From Opisthocomus hoazin (lineage: Eukaryota; Chordata; Aves; Opisthocomiformes; Opisthocomidae), in contig NC_134428.1 in assembly GCF_030867145.1 (NCBI RefSeq), forward strand, positions 24,841,537 to 24,905,536: 64,000 nt of DNA. Reading direction: 5' to 3'. A model generated the notes under the pieces. That model had not been told where the DNA came from. It did not search any database and saw only the letters and a list, made by a program, of their open reading frames with translations. Position numbers and translations under genes: made by a program. Shown piece by piece: positions 1 to 13,192 of the stretch (its first letter is position 1; each line of letters begins with the position of its first letter).

Positions 1-705
1 TAAAGAACGTTTGCCTGGAAACGCAACATTTGGACGAGGTCTTGCACCAGCAGAGTTATTAATGCTGAAAGAAGAATTGCTCCTTCAAAGTTCCTGCTCC
101 AAAATTCAAGTTTCATAGAGACCTTTGATAGGACAGAGGCCTTACTGCAATCCCGGGTAAGTTCCGTGAATACAGCGAGCCCTCACACGCTTCCCGATGC
201 ACTCTGAAGCAGAGAAATACTAATTTTTAATATACATAACAAGATCAGAACTGAAAAAGGCTACCCCTTGCTATCTGCCTTGTAAAAAGATCAGGATCAA
301 ACCGAGCACGCTCTTGGAGAGTCACACCGGCACCGCGTGTCCTTCCCATCTGCGCAGCCGGTAATTAGCCAGCACGCCACGCTCGCAGCCCACACCCGGG
401 CTAATTACGGTGACCCGGTGGGACCTGCACAGGCTGGACTGCACTCAGCATCCCCGTCCCCTCCCCGAGGGTGATGGGCTTTGACGTCAACGCCGCTCAC
501 CCATGGGATGCAGCTGAGGCACCGCAGACGAGCTCCAACATCCCGCACAGGGTAAGGCCCACGCTGCCATCGTGCCCCGAGGTCCGGGGCAGGTTTGGGT
601 GACGGCGGCAGTGGTTGTCCCTGGTGGTCTCCTGACACAGCCCAGGCATGCTGCAGGGACAGGGACCTGCAGTAGAGCTGGGGTGGGGGGCTGGGGACAC
701 CCCAT

Positions 706-800
706 CCTTCATCATAGAATCACAGAACAGGTTGGGCTGGAAGGGACCTTCTAGATCATCTCGTTCCAACTCCCTGGGCATCGGAGGCTTCAGGAGCATC
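706..800 (-). mobile_element. CR1 LINE 3' end fragment
   Basis: Antisense CR1 tail: the tail-type start followed by a 'ggttgggctggaagggacct' block. Only the last 70-90 bases are recognisable. Confidence 0.7.
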
Positions 801-883
801 CTCACCACAGCCACGGAGCATCCCACAACGTGGGCATCAAAGCACCAGGAAGGTCAGAAAGCTCTCTGGCCTGTAGTGATGCC

Positions 884-1185
884 ATAGAATCATAGAATAG
901 AATCCTAGAATGGTTTGGGTTGGAAGGGACCTTAAAGACCATCTGGTTCGAAGCCCCCTGCCATGAGCAGGACCCCCTTCCACCAGCCCAGGTTGCTCAG
1001 AGCTCCATCCAACCCAGCCCTGAACACTGCCAGGGAAGGGGAAGCCACAGCTTCTCTGGGCAACCTGTGCCAGGACCTCGTCATCCTCATGGTGAAGAAT
1101 TTCTTTCTTATACCCAATCTAAATCTCCCCTCTTTTAGTTTAAAACCATTACCCCTTGATCGATCATCACAGCCCAGAAGAAAGC
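884..1185 (-). mobile_element. CR1 LINE 3' fragment
   Basis: Antisense CR1. It starts with the 'agaatcatagaat' tail repeat and runs through the 'tggttcgaagccccctgcc' and 'gaagaatttctttcttata' blocks of the 3' region. The subfamily differs from the copies whose tail is followed by 'cacccagtcc'. Confidence 0.88.
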
Positions 1186-1675
1186 AAGGGAGGTGCTGCA
1201 GGCACCAGAGAGCCCCGCTCACAGCACTGGGGGACACGAGTGGCCAGGAGCTATCTGCTGGGGCTGACACCAGGATAGCACCCTCCAATGACACCATAAC
1301 CACCACCCTCCCATCTAACCCACCCCACCTACGATGAGATCTGAGCTTCAAACCCGGGCGGACGCAGCGCCCTGCTGTTCTTTCAGCAAACCTCCCTCTC
1401 CACATCACCTCCAAATAAAGAACAAAGCCCGACTCCAGCTGCAGGACCCAGCCAGACGGGGCCGGGAGCCCAGGACAACCCGGCAGGCTGGGGCAGGACG
1501 GTGCCCTGGCTGCTCAGCACCACGCATGGAAATGGCAGCTTCGGTCCCATTCCCACACACAGTCCCTTCCCCAGGCCGGGGCGTTGGGATGCTCCCACCA
1601 CCACAGCTGGACCCTCGGCCACTCCAGCAGCAGCACACGCCGTCCCCAGGGGGCAGGATCAGCCCACGAGCTCTC

Positions 1676-2425
1676 ACAGAATCATAGGTTGGAGAAGACC
1701 TCCGAGATCATCAAGTCCAACCATCAACCCAATCCCCACCATGCCTGCTAAACCATGTCCCAAAGTGCCACATCTATGTGGTTTTTGAACCCCTCCAGGG
1801 ATGGGGACTCCACCACTGCCCCGGGCAGCCTGGTCCGACGCCTGACCACTCTCTCAGCAAAGACATTTTTCCCTATACCCAATCTGAACATCCCCTGACA
1901 CAACCTGAGGCCATTGCCTCTCGTCCCATTGCTGGTTCCTTGGGAGAAGAGACCAACCCCCCCTCACTGCACCCTCCTCTCAGGGAGCTGTAGAGAGCGA
2001 GAAGGTCTCCCCTCAGCCTCCTCTTCTCCAGACTGAATCGCCCCAGCTCCCTCAGCCGCTCCTCAGAGGACTTGTTCTCCAGCCCCCTCCCCAGCCTCAC
2101 TGTCCTTCTCTGGACACGCTCCAGCCCCTCCATGTCCTGCTGGGAGTGAGGGGCCCGAAGCTGAGCACAGCACTCGAGGAGCAGCCCCACCAATGCCAAG
2201 TACAGGAGCACGATCCCCTCCCTACGCCTGCTGGCCACACCATTCCTGATCCAAGCCAGGATGCCGCTGGCCTTCTTGGCCACCTGGGCACACTGCTGGC
2301 TCATGGTCAGCCGGCTGTCGACCAGCACCCCAAGATCTCTTTCCGCCGGGCAGCTCTCCAGCCACTCCTCCCCAAGCCGGTAGCGTTGCGTGGGGTTGGT
2401 GTGACCGAAGTGCAGGACCTGGCAT
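1676..2425 (-). mobile_element. CR1 LINE 3' fragment, ~750 bp, with ORF2 C-terminal remnant
   Basis: Antisense CR1 covering the 3' UTR and the end of ORF2. Translated on the minus strand (1873-2425 within a longer open frame) it gives CR1 ORF2 C-terminal motifs such as [18 protein letters not shown] and a KKASGIL block. It is 5'-truncated with no reverse transcriptase catalytic motif, so it is a dead copy. Confidence 0.9.
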
Positions 2426-3132
2426 CTGGTTGGCCTTGCTGATGCTCCAGATGCCTTTCCCCCTTCCCTTCCTGGCAGCAGCCCGGCCCCTGCCCGACGG
2501 CCCCTTTGTGGAGGAGACGCAGGGGCGGCAGCGGAGCGGATGCAGGTTGTCACGCTTGGGTCTCTGACGCCGCGGGGGGACGTTCCACTCCCTCCCTCCC
2601 CCCAAAACAGGCTTTTCATGGAGACAACGACCCCTTCCCTCAACAAAACCTAAATTCTCAGCTGAAAGTACTTGGCAGCGACCCCTTGAAATTTTTCTCC
2701 TGGCTTGCGTGGCGTAGGGACACGACTTTCTGCAATATAAAAGCAGCCGGAGGAAGCGGCCGATGCTCTTGCTGAAGAATAACCCACCCTCCGCCCCGGC
2801 TACGTGCCCCACGGGGCTGTCACTCGCAGGGATGGAGCCTGCAGGTCCCGGCCACCCACATCTGAGGGGCTGGGAAGAAGCTCTGCGCGGCCATCAGCAA
2901 CCCACCCGGCCCCGGGGCTGCGTCGGCCGGGGACCAGAGGGGTGGCCAGCAGCCCACCCCCCACTCCACAGCATCTATTGACAAGCAGCAGCGACGAGGG
3001 ACCGCGCTGACGAGCGCCTGATCAATGGCACTCATCGAGCCCCGTCCGCGCTCCCGGTAATTGGAGGATTTCTGGGACATCCACTCTTCTCGACGCTCGC
3101 TCCCTGGCAGGGTGTCCGTGGGGGTGTGTTAC

Positions 3133-3290
3133 AGAGTCACAGAATCATGAAGGTTGGAAAAGACCTCTAAGATCACCAAGTCCAACCGTCACCCCAACAC
3201 CCGCACGCCTGCTAAACCATGTCCTGAAGTGCCACATCTACACGGTTTTTGAACCCCTCCAGGGGTGGGGACTCCACCACCTCCCAGGCC
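3133..3290 (-). mobile_element. CR1 LINE 3' end fragment
   Basis: Antisense CR1 tail of the 'gaaggttggaaaagacctct' subfamily, truncated after the 'ggggactccaccacc' block. Confidence 0.85.
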
Positions 3291-3595
3291 AAGACAAATA
3301 CACTGCACTAATGACAGTGAATTCTGAAACGGAGTAGGACATGAAAGCAGAAGAACCCAGCTTTGTACTGGGATCTCTACTTTGAGGAAAAAAAATAGAG
3401 TGGAAATAAAGACTCGCATAATGCATGTACATACAATGATTGAGTTAAGGCTGTATATAACCCTAACTTTCTCTCTCACTTCATTTTCCTGCAGCATTTA
3501 TAGCCTGCCAATGTCGATTTGGGCATAAATAAGTATTACATGAATTGTGTATGACTGATTACAGGGGAGCCGAGAGACACAGGCAGGATCAGGAC

Positions 3596-4010
3596 GGCGT
3601 AGAATCAGAGAATCATTAAGGTTAGAAAAGATCCCTAAGATCATCAAGCCCAACCCTCAACCCAACACCACCATGCCTGCTCATTACCCATTACAACAGC
3701 ATGGCGTAGAACCAGAGAATTGTTAAGGTTGGAAAAGACCTCTAAGATCACCAAGCCCAACCCTCAACCCAACACCGTGCCTGCTCATTACCCATTACAA
3801 CGGCACGGCGTAGAATCAGAGAATCGTTAAGGTTGGAAAAGACCTCTAAGATCACCAAGCCCAACCCTCAACCCAACACCACCATGCCTGCTCATTACCC
3901 ATTACAACGGCACGGCGTAGAATCAGAGAATCGTTAAGGTTGGAAAAGACCTCTAAGATCACCAAGCCCAACCCTCAACCCAACACCACCATGCCTGCCC
4001 GTTACCCACT
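3596..4010 (-). repeat. Four-copy tandem array built on a CR1 tail
   Basis: Four head-to-tail copies of a 104-107 bp unit start near 3596, 3703, 3807 and 3914. About 75 bases of each unit are an antisense CR1 3' end ('ttaaggttggaaaagacctc' block). The rest ('ctcattacccattacaac') is not CR1-like. Copies 3 and 4 are nearly identical and copy 1 is the most diverged. The last copy loses the non-CR1 part. Confidence 0.9.
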
Positions 4011-4556
4011 GAGCAGACGGGAAGGACACGTGAAGCATCTGGCAGGGAAGGGCAGGGGAAACCTGGGGGGCACGATCAGCGCCCACAGCCAGCCTCAAGA
4101 AAGGAAAAAAAATAAAATAACCTGCCATAGGACTGCGGAGGTGGCAGAGGCATTTTGGGATCCCACCACGTCGGTGCGGAGAGCTGCGGGAGGCAGCTTG
4201 GGCACCCATGGGCGGCTCTGCCCACGGCTGGAGCGGGGCGGCGGGACTCTGCTCCCCGCCTCGCCGTGCTGCGGTTTGCTTCGGGGGCTCCATTCCATCG
4301 ACGTTCATCGGCAGCCGTCCTGCCCTCGGCCGGGCGCTGGCGTGGGGAGCAGGCAGCAGCCAGCCCTGCCTGCAGCCCAGGCCCCCCAGGGCCAGGCTCT
4401 GGGATGCTGCGGGCTCCGGAGCAGCTGGGAAGTTGGGCAGCGCAGGGGGGGCCCCGCCAGCCCCCGCCGAGCAGGAGGCAGAGGCACGACGTGGCCTCCA
4501 GGGACGGGATCTGTCACTTTTCTTGTCTCTTCCCATCAATCACCGGCGGGTCATTC

Positions 4557-4577
4557 TTTTTTTTATTATTATTATTT
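4557..4577. repeat. (TTA)n microsatellite
   Basis: Short run of T followed by TTA/ATT trinucleotides. Confidence 0.8.
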
Positions 4578-5484
4578 TGCTCAATATGGTGCCCACCAAA
4601 AGCGGCTGCTAATTCACCAGCGGAACTAGCCCAAAGGATGCGAGCGGGGGCTGGTAAGGAGATGGCCAATTCTTCATTCCCACCGCAGAAACACCCCCCG
4701 GGCACCCAGGCGTGCCCGCAGGTCGGTGTGCGCGCAGACACGGCCGCGCACACGCGTGCCGTTTAGGGGCCAAGTAATCAATCAAGAGCAAAGTGGTCAG
4801 CCTTCCCCTCAAGAAGGACGCTTAACAAGGTCACATCCTTATTCTCTCCAGACTAATGAGCGGAGATTACTAATAAGACCTCAGTGACAAGTGACTATAT
4901 TAATGTAATTCTCTCCTGCTTGTAATCAATTTTGTGTGTTAAGATGCAGAGCGATCTCGGCCGCCCGGGATCGCCACGCCACCCCCAGCACCACGGAGCT
5001 GCTGCTGGGCTGGCAGAGAGGGGTTTTACTCCCCTCGTCTCGCTGCCCGGCTGCGGGGTTTTCTCGGCAGAGCACGGTCGGTCGTAAAAAATCACTCCCA
5101 GGAGGAGCCCAGCAGCGCATCCTGCTCCCAAAGCGCCGCTCCCAAAGGCTCGGCCGCCTAAAAGATTTCTGTGTTGGTGCTTTAACGGCCCAAACAGGGC
5201 AAGTTTCCTGCACCTGCCACGAGAAGCTGATTTCAGCCACTTCACGCCACGCGTCAGCCTCGAGCAATGCTGGTCCCAGCACTCCGCGCACTCTGGGTCG
5301 GGGCGGTTCGCGTCGCCGGCAGCCCCAAGCCGAGCAGCACGTGCCGGAACGGGGATGCTCGCTTTGGTCCGTGGCTCTAGGGCACCTCGGACGCACGAAG
5401 CCTGGATCCCCGCGGGCAGAACCATCCCCGCTGCCCGCCAACACCGGCAGCACGCGGGGTCGGGCATGGACAACCCTGAGCGCT

Positions 5485-5648
5485 GGGCTCAGTGTCCTTC
5501 TCTGGAGATATTCCAGACCCGCCTGGACAAGGTCCTCTACAGCCTGCTGTAGGTGACCCTGCTTGGGCAGGGGGTTGGACTGGGTGACCCACAGAGGTCC
5601 CTGCCAACCCCTACCATTCTGTGATTCTGTGATTATGTGATTACGTGA
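5485..5648 (+). mobile_element. CR1 LINE 3' end fragment
   Basis: Sense CR1 3' end with the 'tctctggagatattccagac' block, the 'gacccacagaggtccctgcc' block and an 'attctgtgattctgtgatta' tail that has started to decay. Confidence 0.9.
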
Positions 5649-5872
5649 TGCAGACGCAGTTCGCCACGCACGCTGCACCCTGGTCACCGCCCCAGTGGCC
5701 TGACGGGCTGCAATATTCCCCATCTGCATATCAAACGACTCTTCAGATCGAGAGTGACTCACTTAGGGGATGCGTGAATAATTCCGAAGAGGTTTAGACC
5801 TCTGTGATCCACGAGCCGTCTCTGCGCAGAGGGAAGAGGAGGCGAAACCAAACGAGTTGCTGTGGATTTTCC

Positions 5873-6125
5873 ACAGAATCACAGAATGTTCGGGGTTGGA
5901 AGGGACCTCTGTGGGCCACCCAGTCCAACCCCCTGCCCAAGAAGGGTCACCTACAGTAGGCTGTAGAGGACCTTGTCCAGGCGGGGCTTGAATATCTCCA
6001 GAGAAGGAGACTCCACAGCCTCCCTGGGCAGCCTGGGCCAGGGCTCCGTCACCCTCAGAGGGAAGAAGTTCTTCCTCGGGTTCAGCTGGAGCTTCCTCTG
6101 CTTCAGGACCATCACCTGGTTTTAC
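5873..6125 (-). mobile_element. CR1 LINE 3' fragment
   Basis: Antisense CR1 from the 'cacagaatcacagaatg' tail to the 'cttcctctgcttcag' block. It faces the sense copy at 5485-5648, with the 3' ends of the two copies about 225 bases apart. Confidence 0.9.
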
Positions 6126-8284
6126 ATCATCCAGTGTAAACCTGGAGCAGCCGTGAGCGCCAACGCGTCGGGATCTCAGACCCTGCCGTGGGGAAAGCCG
6201 CCCGTGGCACAGCCCAGCCCAGACTCCCCCAGCACGATGCCCGCTGCGATGCCGGACTTGTGGTGCCCGGGAGCTTACGCAGAGCCCCGGTAACGAACGG
6301 AGCGGTGCAGGATCAGACCCGCGCTCCTCCGGACTCTCCGCACGTCTGAGGAAAGCTGCAATATATTTTTTGTGTGCAACCACCGCGTGTCGGTCATTTC
6401 TTCATCACAGAGCAGCCCACCCCACTCAGGGGGAATAATCCGGACAAGCCCAGGGTAAGGCAGCGGGCTAAAGAGATCCAAGTCGGATCCTGCAGACCCT
6501 GACACGTGAAAGCAACGCACGGCGTCCCCTGGCCACGCACCCTCTTGCCAGGAAAGACTCATCTTAAGCCATCACCCGGTGGTACCCACGCCAGAGCAGA
6601 CCCAGCCAGCCTGTCTCCACACCAAGCGCCTTTCAAAGACCTGCAGAAAGCCATCCAGAACCTCCCTCTACTCCTCACTTTGATAAAACTCTAAACAAAC
6701 GTGCCAGAAAAATGCGGTGGGAGGCACGGCGGGAGATCCGAGAGCTCCGCCATCCACCCCAGGCAGATGGGCTGATGGTTTTCCAGCCCTCCGGAGCAGG
6801 GCAGGGAGGGCACGGCTGGCAGAGACCCCCGGCACAGCTCTCGCCGGGGCACGCTGCACCTCCCCAGCTCTGGGGTCCCCGAGCATCCCAGTCCTCCCCA
6901 CAGCACACGGCTCGGGCTGAAACGTAGCACGAGAGCAAGGGCAGGAATCGAACCGAGATGCTCCGTGGAGGACGGCAGCAGCGGGGGGAACCTCGCGGGG
7001 CTCGGCTGCGGGGAGAGCAGACCACCCCGGGGGGCTCCGGGCGATGCCAGCCCGCCCGAGCCCCTCCGGCCATGCCAAGGGTGCGGGGAAGGAGGTGGTG
7101 GGCTGGGGTCTCAGCAGGCTCCCGGAGCCCCGTCGGCTGCCGGCCGGGGTCCTGCAGGCCACGGGAGCATCCCTCCGACGCCGGCCGGCTCCCTGAGCGG
7201 GCGGATTTCCACAGCCCTTTGAAAAGCCATTTAGAGCTAAGTCCTGGTATTAAACCTGGCCTTTCATTAGCCAGGTTTTCAATCTCTGCCCGAGCCCGGT
7301 TCAGCGAAAAGTTTTTTAAAAGGTCAGGAAGAAGCTTTTAAGCATATTTGCCAATTAACTATTGTAACCCCCTCCTCGACTCGACGCGAGCTGCCCGCTT
7401 CCCTCTCAGGGGATGGTAATTACTGTTTTATAAATAAGCTTTGAACTCTCTCAAGTAATAGCCTCTCCTTGCATAAAGGCACCCTCTAAATCCACTGGCC
7501 TTTTCCACCTTCTGTCACTGCCTGGATCTAAAAATAATCTAGGAAAAAAAATTCAAGAAGCAACTCAGAAACTCCCTTTCCCTGTGACGACTGCTTCTCC
7601 AGCCCCTCAATAATTCAGCTAACAGCAACCCGGCAGCTTTCGCTGCTGTTAGGGGACTTCTCGTCAGATTTGCCAGCTTTTTGGAAGTTCTCTGGAGTCA
7701 CCCCTAGGTGATAAAAAATCTGTCCATGTTTATATGTTTAAATTTCTAGCCCCTGAGGTTACAACAGAGTAACCAGGGAGCACAAGAAAAAGGGCGTGAA
7801 TGAAGAAGTATTTTGCAAAAGCACTGATTCACTTAATATTCATTTTTCCACCTGGCCCCATGCTTTCTAGGTGCCCAGCTTCACATATTTATTTAAGCAG
7901 TCTGGGATAGCCACACTGGCAGACTTGAAACCCTTTAGAAACTCAGGTTACTTCTGCACAGCCCGCTGCACAGCCTGTATATAAAACCACCGTTTATTGA
8001 GCAGAGACAGCGACAGAGAAAGCATTCCTCGGTCGGGAAGACCACGACTCGTTCCACTCCACAAGTCACAGCTTTTATCCGAAAAAAACTCGCCGCCAAC
8101 ACTAACAGGCAGCTTTAATCACTTCAGCCTGACGCTATCGACGTCACGACACATGGAACAACCCGGCTTGATTTCGCCTTGCAGCTGAGCCAGCCTAAAA
8201 TCCAGGCTCACGAGCCTGCTTGTATCGGCAAGAAGAGCTGCATCGGCTTCGGCGGGTTCTGGATCGGGAGCTGCCACATGAAAG

Positions 8285-8345
8285 CAAGGGAATGGGATGA
8301 TCTTGAAGGTCCCTTCCAACCCGTACCATTCTCTGAGCCTATGAA
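8285..8345 (+). mobile_element. CR1 LINE tail remnant
   Basis: About 60 bases resembling the last part of a sense CR1 ('gatcttgaaggtcccttcca') with an eroded tail. This is the only CR1-like trace between 6.13 and 13.19 kb. Confidence 0.6.
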
Positions 8346-10742
8346 TAACGTCGGCGTGGAAGTGGGGGCTCCTTGCCCCATCGCAGCTCGGTGCCGGTGG
8401 GAAAGACCCCCCTAAGCCAGGCAGGCACGGCCCCTCTCGCCCGCCCTCGGTAACGTCTGCCTCGCATCCCTTTAAACGGTTTCAAATGTTAATTCCTCCT
8501 CGTGGCAGTAAAAGCTATTTTTAATCCCACGTGAAAGCGGTTTGCAGCAGACCGAACTCTGCACGTCCTGCAGCTTGCTCCCCGGCAGCGCTGCGCGTCA
8601 GGCAGCCGCCGCGCGGGGACACGGCATCGCGGGGGGACCTGTGCGGAGCTGGGACTAAAACCTTGCGTAAACAGCCAATATTATAAAAGGGACTCAGAGC
8701 CCCCTCCATGCAAGGACACATTTTTTTCTGTCTACCAGCAAACCCAAAGTATTGTGCATGAAGTAAAAGCATCAAAAGATCTTCTTCATAGTTACAAAAT
8801 CGCAGCTTTTTCTCAGGTTTTCCATTTTTTATTTGTGTTCAAGGATTTCTTTTCCAAACATTGGGGTGAGGATAGGGGAAGCCGATGCAGAAAAGCCCCA
8901 TTTTTCTAACGAAAATTGAAAAAAAAAAAACAGAAAGCTGCAGTCACAGCGCAATGAACCCAAGCAGCACGCCGCAGGACTGGGTTTCCGCAAATGCACC
9001 CGGACAAACAAGGGCCGCGCTCCGCCGCGCCGCGCTGAAACGCGAGTCCGGCAGCAGGACAGATTAGCCGGTGCCAATGAATAAAGATAACCTCGGCGCG
9101 TCGCCATCCAACTCCTCGCAAGCTGCTTTTGTCTCTTCCCACCTCTGCCTTTCTCCAACGCGCCGGTGAAAAGCTCTGCCTGGAAGGGGATCCAAACGCA
9201 GCCCGGTGACTCCAGAGTAGCCGAAGCGTCGGATTTTATTCAACAGCTCGCGCTACAGAGTGCCTTGATCTGCCTGTACAATCACAACACGCACAAAAAC
9301 CCCTCGAGGCAGCTACTTAGCTCTACTTTTCAACTGCCAATAACGCTCACAGCAAAAGTCAAAAGAGCAGCTCCGGAGCCCCGTCCTTTCCCCGCCGCTC
9401 AAAGGCTTCAGGGCTGCGAGGACCCGAGATAACAAAGTCTGGCTCGAGAAATCCTGGGTGCCTTTCAGGAACGTTCTTAGCTCCCATGAATGGGTTTGAA
9501 GGAGGGAGAGGGGGGAGGAAAATAAAACCAAAACCCAAGCACGTCGCATGTAGCGGCTCTCTGCTAACCGCCCAGCTCCCCTAGACACCCCCAGCACCAG
9601 CTAATGCACAAGGAACCCCGGGCCAATGCCACCCCCCGCACGCAAACCTCCACGCGCTGCATCTCATCAAACAGGGAAATGATAACAAAAAGCGAAATTC
9701 AGCCGCCAAGAGATTCAGAGCCCTGGGACGGCTCCGCGGCGCCGGGGGATGCTCGGCTCCAGCCTGGCCACTCATCAGGATGCGTTGGCCAACCATGACC
9801 AGCCACCCCACAGTACTTTACACTACCAAACCGTAAGAAAATAAGGAATTCTTCACAATTCCCATGAAATCCAGTGTGTGCCACCATCCAGGGCACAGTT
9901 TCACAGGGCACAACCCCAACATTTGCTATCCTATGTGTGCTTCACTCCAGGATGGGAAGCCTTGGCCCAGCCCCACTCCAGTCTTTCTTTGGCTATCAGA
10001 AAAATCAGGAAGGGGAGATGTGAAAGAGGGGCTCGGACCATCGATCACACGAGGAAATTCCAACGGAGCAAAACCATCGTATTAAGCTGGCGTTGCTGCA
10101 AAGTTTTGGTGGATGGAGACAGGGAAACTGTTCTTTGGATAAGCCACGTCGGGCTGAATCCCCCCAACGCCCTCTTACGCAGGCCAGCATCCGCAAAGAC
10201 CCCTCCCCGCACCACCGCCATGCCCCAAAGCCACCGCTACCCACCGCGTCCCCCGCCCTGTCCCCGCGGCACCAGAACCGCTGCGGCCGTGCCCAGTCAC
10301 GGCGCGAGGCGGACGGGGCGATCCGAACCCCCGAGACGAGCCCGGCTCCAGCAACGGGGAAGGGAGCGATCCCGTGCGGAGATCCCAGCTACGGCCCCGA
10401 AACGTCGGCAGCGGAGCCGAGCGGGGCAGAGCTGCCGGAGAGCCGGAGCACAGAGCCCGCAGCCCCGCTCGCGCGGGTGTCATACAAAGCACCAGCACCC
10501 CAAACGCCACCTGTGACCCCGCTCCCCTCGCACCGAGGAGTCCCTCTGCAGACCCCGAGGGGGTTACACCCGTTACACCCCGCAGCGCAGTCTGCATTCA
10601 CACGAGCAAGGGCAGGATTCGGCCCCGTGCCGTCACGCTGAGCATCTCTCCCAATTTTCGCCATCAAGTTCTAAATTATCACTGGCAAACGTCTTGGATT
10701 CAGTGATGCTCTCCCGTTTGCCTTCGCCTGCGCTCCCATAAA

Positions 10743-10774
10743 GCAGACAGACAGACAGACAGACGGACGGACAG
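10743..10774. repeat. (GACA)n / (GACG)n microsatellite
   Basis: Consecutive GACA units passing into GACG units, about 30 bases in all. Confidence 0.9.
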
Positions 10775-13192
10775 CGAGGTTCCCCGGTTCCCAAAGAGGA
10801 CACTCGCACTCCCCAAGCCACTGCGTGAGCGAAGGAGCAGGCGCGCCAGCATCGCCGCTTCCTTTTATTTATTTCTTTATTTAGCTTTACTTGGAGCAGC
10901 ACCGAGTGCCAAACAAAATCAAACCCATGTCTTGCTTGAGGATAAAACGCCACGTCACGCCCGGATTTTCCACCGGGTGATTTATGTCGCCGTCCAGAAA
11001 AGGTGTTTTAATCTTCTCACAATCAGCGAGAGCTACGGTAACCCCAGGAACCTCACACGAGACGCTGGCAGCTTTTACAGAACATTTTCTTTTCACCAGC
11101 AGAAAGAGCTACTCCAAAAAAGGGACTCTGGGCTATTTCACGTCTAAATAAAATAAAACACTCTGGTGAGAACGACTGGTTTCAGCCAGTGACTGACGCT
11201 GCAATGTAAACGGCTCCGCACCCACCAGCAGATGCTCCTGTCCCAGGAGCGAGAGCCTGACGGAACTGAACTACCCAAAAAGACCAAGATAATTCAGTGG
11301 CGATATTTCCAAGGGAAGTTGTTGTTTTCTTTTTTTTTCCTTTTCCCATTTACTTTAGACAAGCAACGACCTACAGGTGCCTTCGGGCCAAATATCTTGG
11401 CACGAGAAGCAGCTGGTGTAATTTTGGTTTCCTAGCAAGTTCAAATATTTTAAAAATGTTTACACCGCTTTGAGATCTTCATTGGACAAACCTGAACTTC
11501 TGCCCAACTTCTCTTTTCCTCCACTCCAAACATACCCCAGACTGAAAACTTAAGCTCTGGCTTTCTCAGAAAAAAAAAACCCTCAGTGTAGCAAGGTCCT
11601 GCGAGAAGACAAAACAAGAGGCCAAGAGAAGAGGCAACTACGGAAAAAAGCTGTGCCTGTGATTGGAAACACACTTGCTCTACGCAGAGTTAAAGCAAAA
11701 CATCTACCGATTGCTTTCCCCAGTAGAAGGGATGCAACTCCTTCCCAGCACAGCATCTTCCCGTGCCGAAAACCGGCCCTGCTCTGCTTCTCCACCTTCA
11801 CCATGGCCATAGAGAACATTCGCCATCGCCAGTCCCACGCCAGGCTCCCCGCCAGCCCGGACAGCACCAAAAACTCCCTGCGCAGCACCCCAGAACTAAG
11901 GTTTCTTTCTTCCTCCCTCGCTGCCGTCCGTCCCGCAAACGCCTCGCCGGACTACGGCGAGCGATACGAAAGCGTTCGCTCTTCCGCGCTTTAATTAGGT
12001 GCTCGCAAGTCGTTAAACCCCCATTCCGCCGAGCGAGATCTATCTTGTAATCCTCACCCCAAAAAAGATTCGTTATCGTCATGATTGTTTCTAGAGCGGC
12101 GCAGACACAAACGGACCCGGGGAACGAGCTAATAAATCACGGCGATATTAATGCAGCCATAAAACTCAGCGTGCTACTCCGGGCGTTTAAAGGTGCGTTA
12201 AGTCAGTAACTTCGCAGTCCAGATGTGGTCTCACGGAGCTGAAACTCTGCGGGTAAAATTACCACTCAAATTACCCTTTCCATTAAACACGCCGATTTCC
12301 ACCGGTTATTATTTTGCCTGCAGCCTTCCCCAAAACACCGAGAAACACGAAGAGCGCGCCAGAAATGAAGCGTCCCCGCGGGGCTCGGGGGGAATCAGAT
12401 GGAGGGGCAGGCAGGACAGGGAGAGCTACCCCTTTTATTATTTTCAGATGTTTTTCCCCCAAGAACACCGCGGCGCCTTTATAAATCCACGCGTTTGGAC
12501 TCCCTTCAAACTAAGGGAGCAGATTCCTCCACTGCCTTCACGGGACTTCGCGCCCCGACTCCGTTTGGCCCGGCCACGCCGGAGCTGGCCGGGAGACGGG
12601 GGTTTAATCGACACCACATGCACGGTAGCTGCTCTTCCGACCGCGTTATCGCCCGGAGAGCCCAATCCCATCGGAACCCTCAAGACCAAGCGACTCCCTC
12701 GCGCCGACACGGCGCTGCCCTTCGAACCCACCGAGGGGTCCGCGCGGCACCGCGGCACCCGTCCTTCGCCCGGTCACCGGTCCGAGGCGAAACCAGCACC
12801 AAGCCCGCTCCTCGCTCGCTGTATTTTCACAAACCGCTCCAACAAAATAAATCCCTGGGGGAACCCGGCGGGGGATGAAGCGTTCGAGGGGGGAATCGCA
12901 ACACCTAGATAATTAAAAAAGCCAATTTCTGCTGGTGGCTGGCCGGGCTGCGGGATGGGGCACACGGGGACACGGTGTGGGGACCCCTCCGCACTCCAAC
13001 CTGGGGCTTCCCCCCCCCCCAAACCCTCCTCTCCCCCACCAGCCCCTCGAACCCCCTCCATCTCCAGGGACCCGCCTGTTGCAGAGCAACCCCCATCAAC
13101 GGCGCGGCGGGCAATTAAACCCCGCTCGGTGCTTAATGAGCGCTCGCCGCCGACCCCCCCCGCGTGTCCGTGTGTGTCCCCCCCCCCGTTAC

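Larger units (their letters stand above)
1..13192 (-). other. HS3ST6 intron 1 (partial), no coding exon seen
   Basis: This stretch lies downstream of the HS3ST6 exon 1 splice donor, so it is intron 1 as far as the window edge. No reading frame on either strand resembles the sulfotransferase core that exon 2 should encode. CR1 fragments sit at 706-800, 884-1185, 1676-2425, 3133-3290, 3596-4010, 5485-5648 and 5873-6125. From about 6130 to 13190 there is almost no recognisable repeat except a small CR1 remnant near 8290. Several AT-rich patches occur there (about 7260-7560, 7680-7990, 11130-11460, 12000-12310). The longer open frames in this region show no domain and use GC-rich low-complexity sequence. 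Confidence 0.7.

Noticed and set aside
1873-2646. 257-codon minus frame resembling a reverse transcriptase protein
   Set aside because: It is the ORF2 C-terminus of a truncated CR1, annotated as a mobile element rather than a gene.
3596-4010. CRISPR-like array of four regularly spaced repeats
   Set aside because: Repeats are about 105 bases with no unique spacers, contain a CR1 tail, and the genome is a bird.
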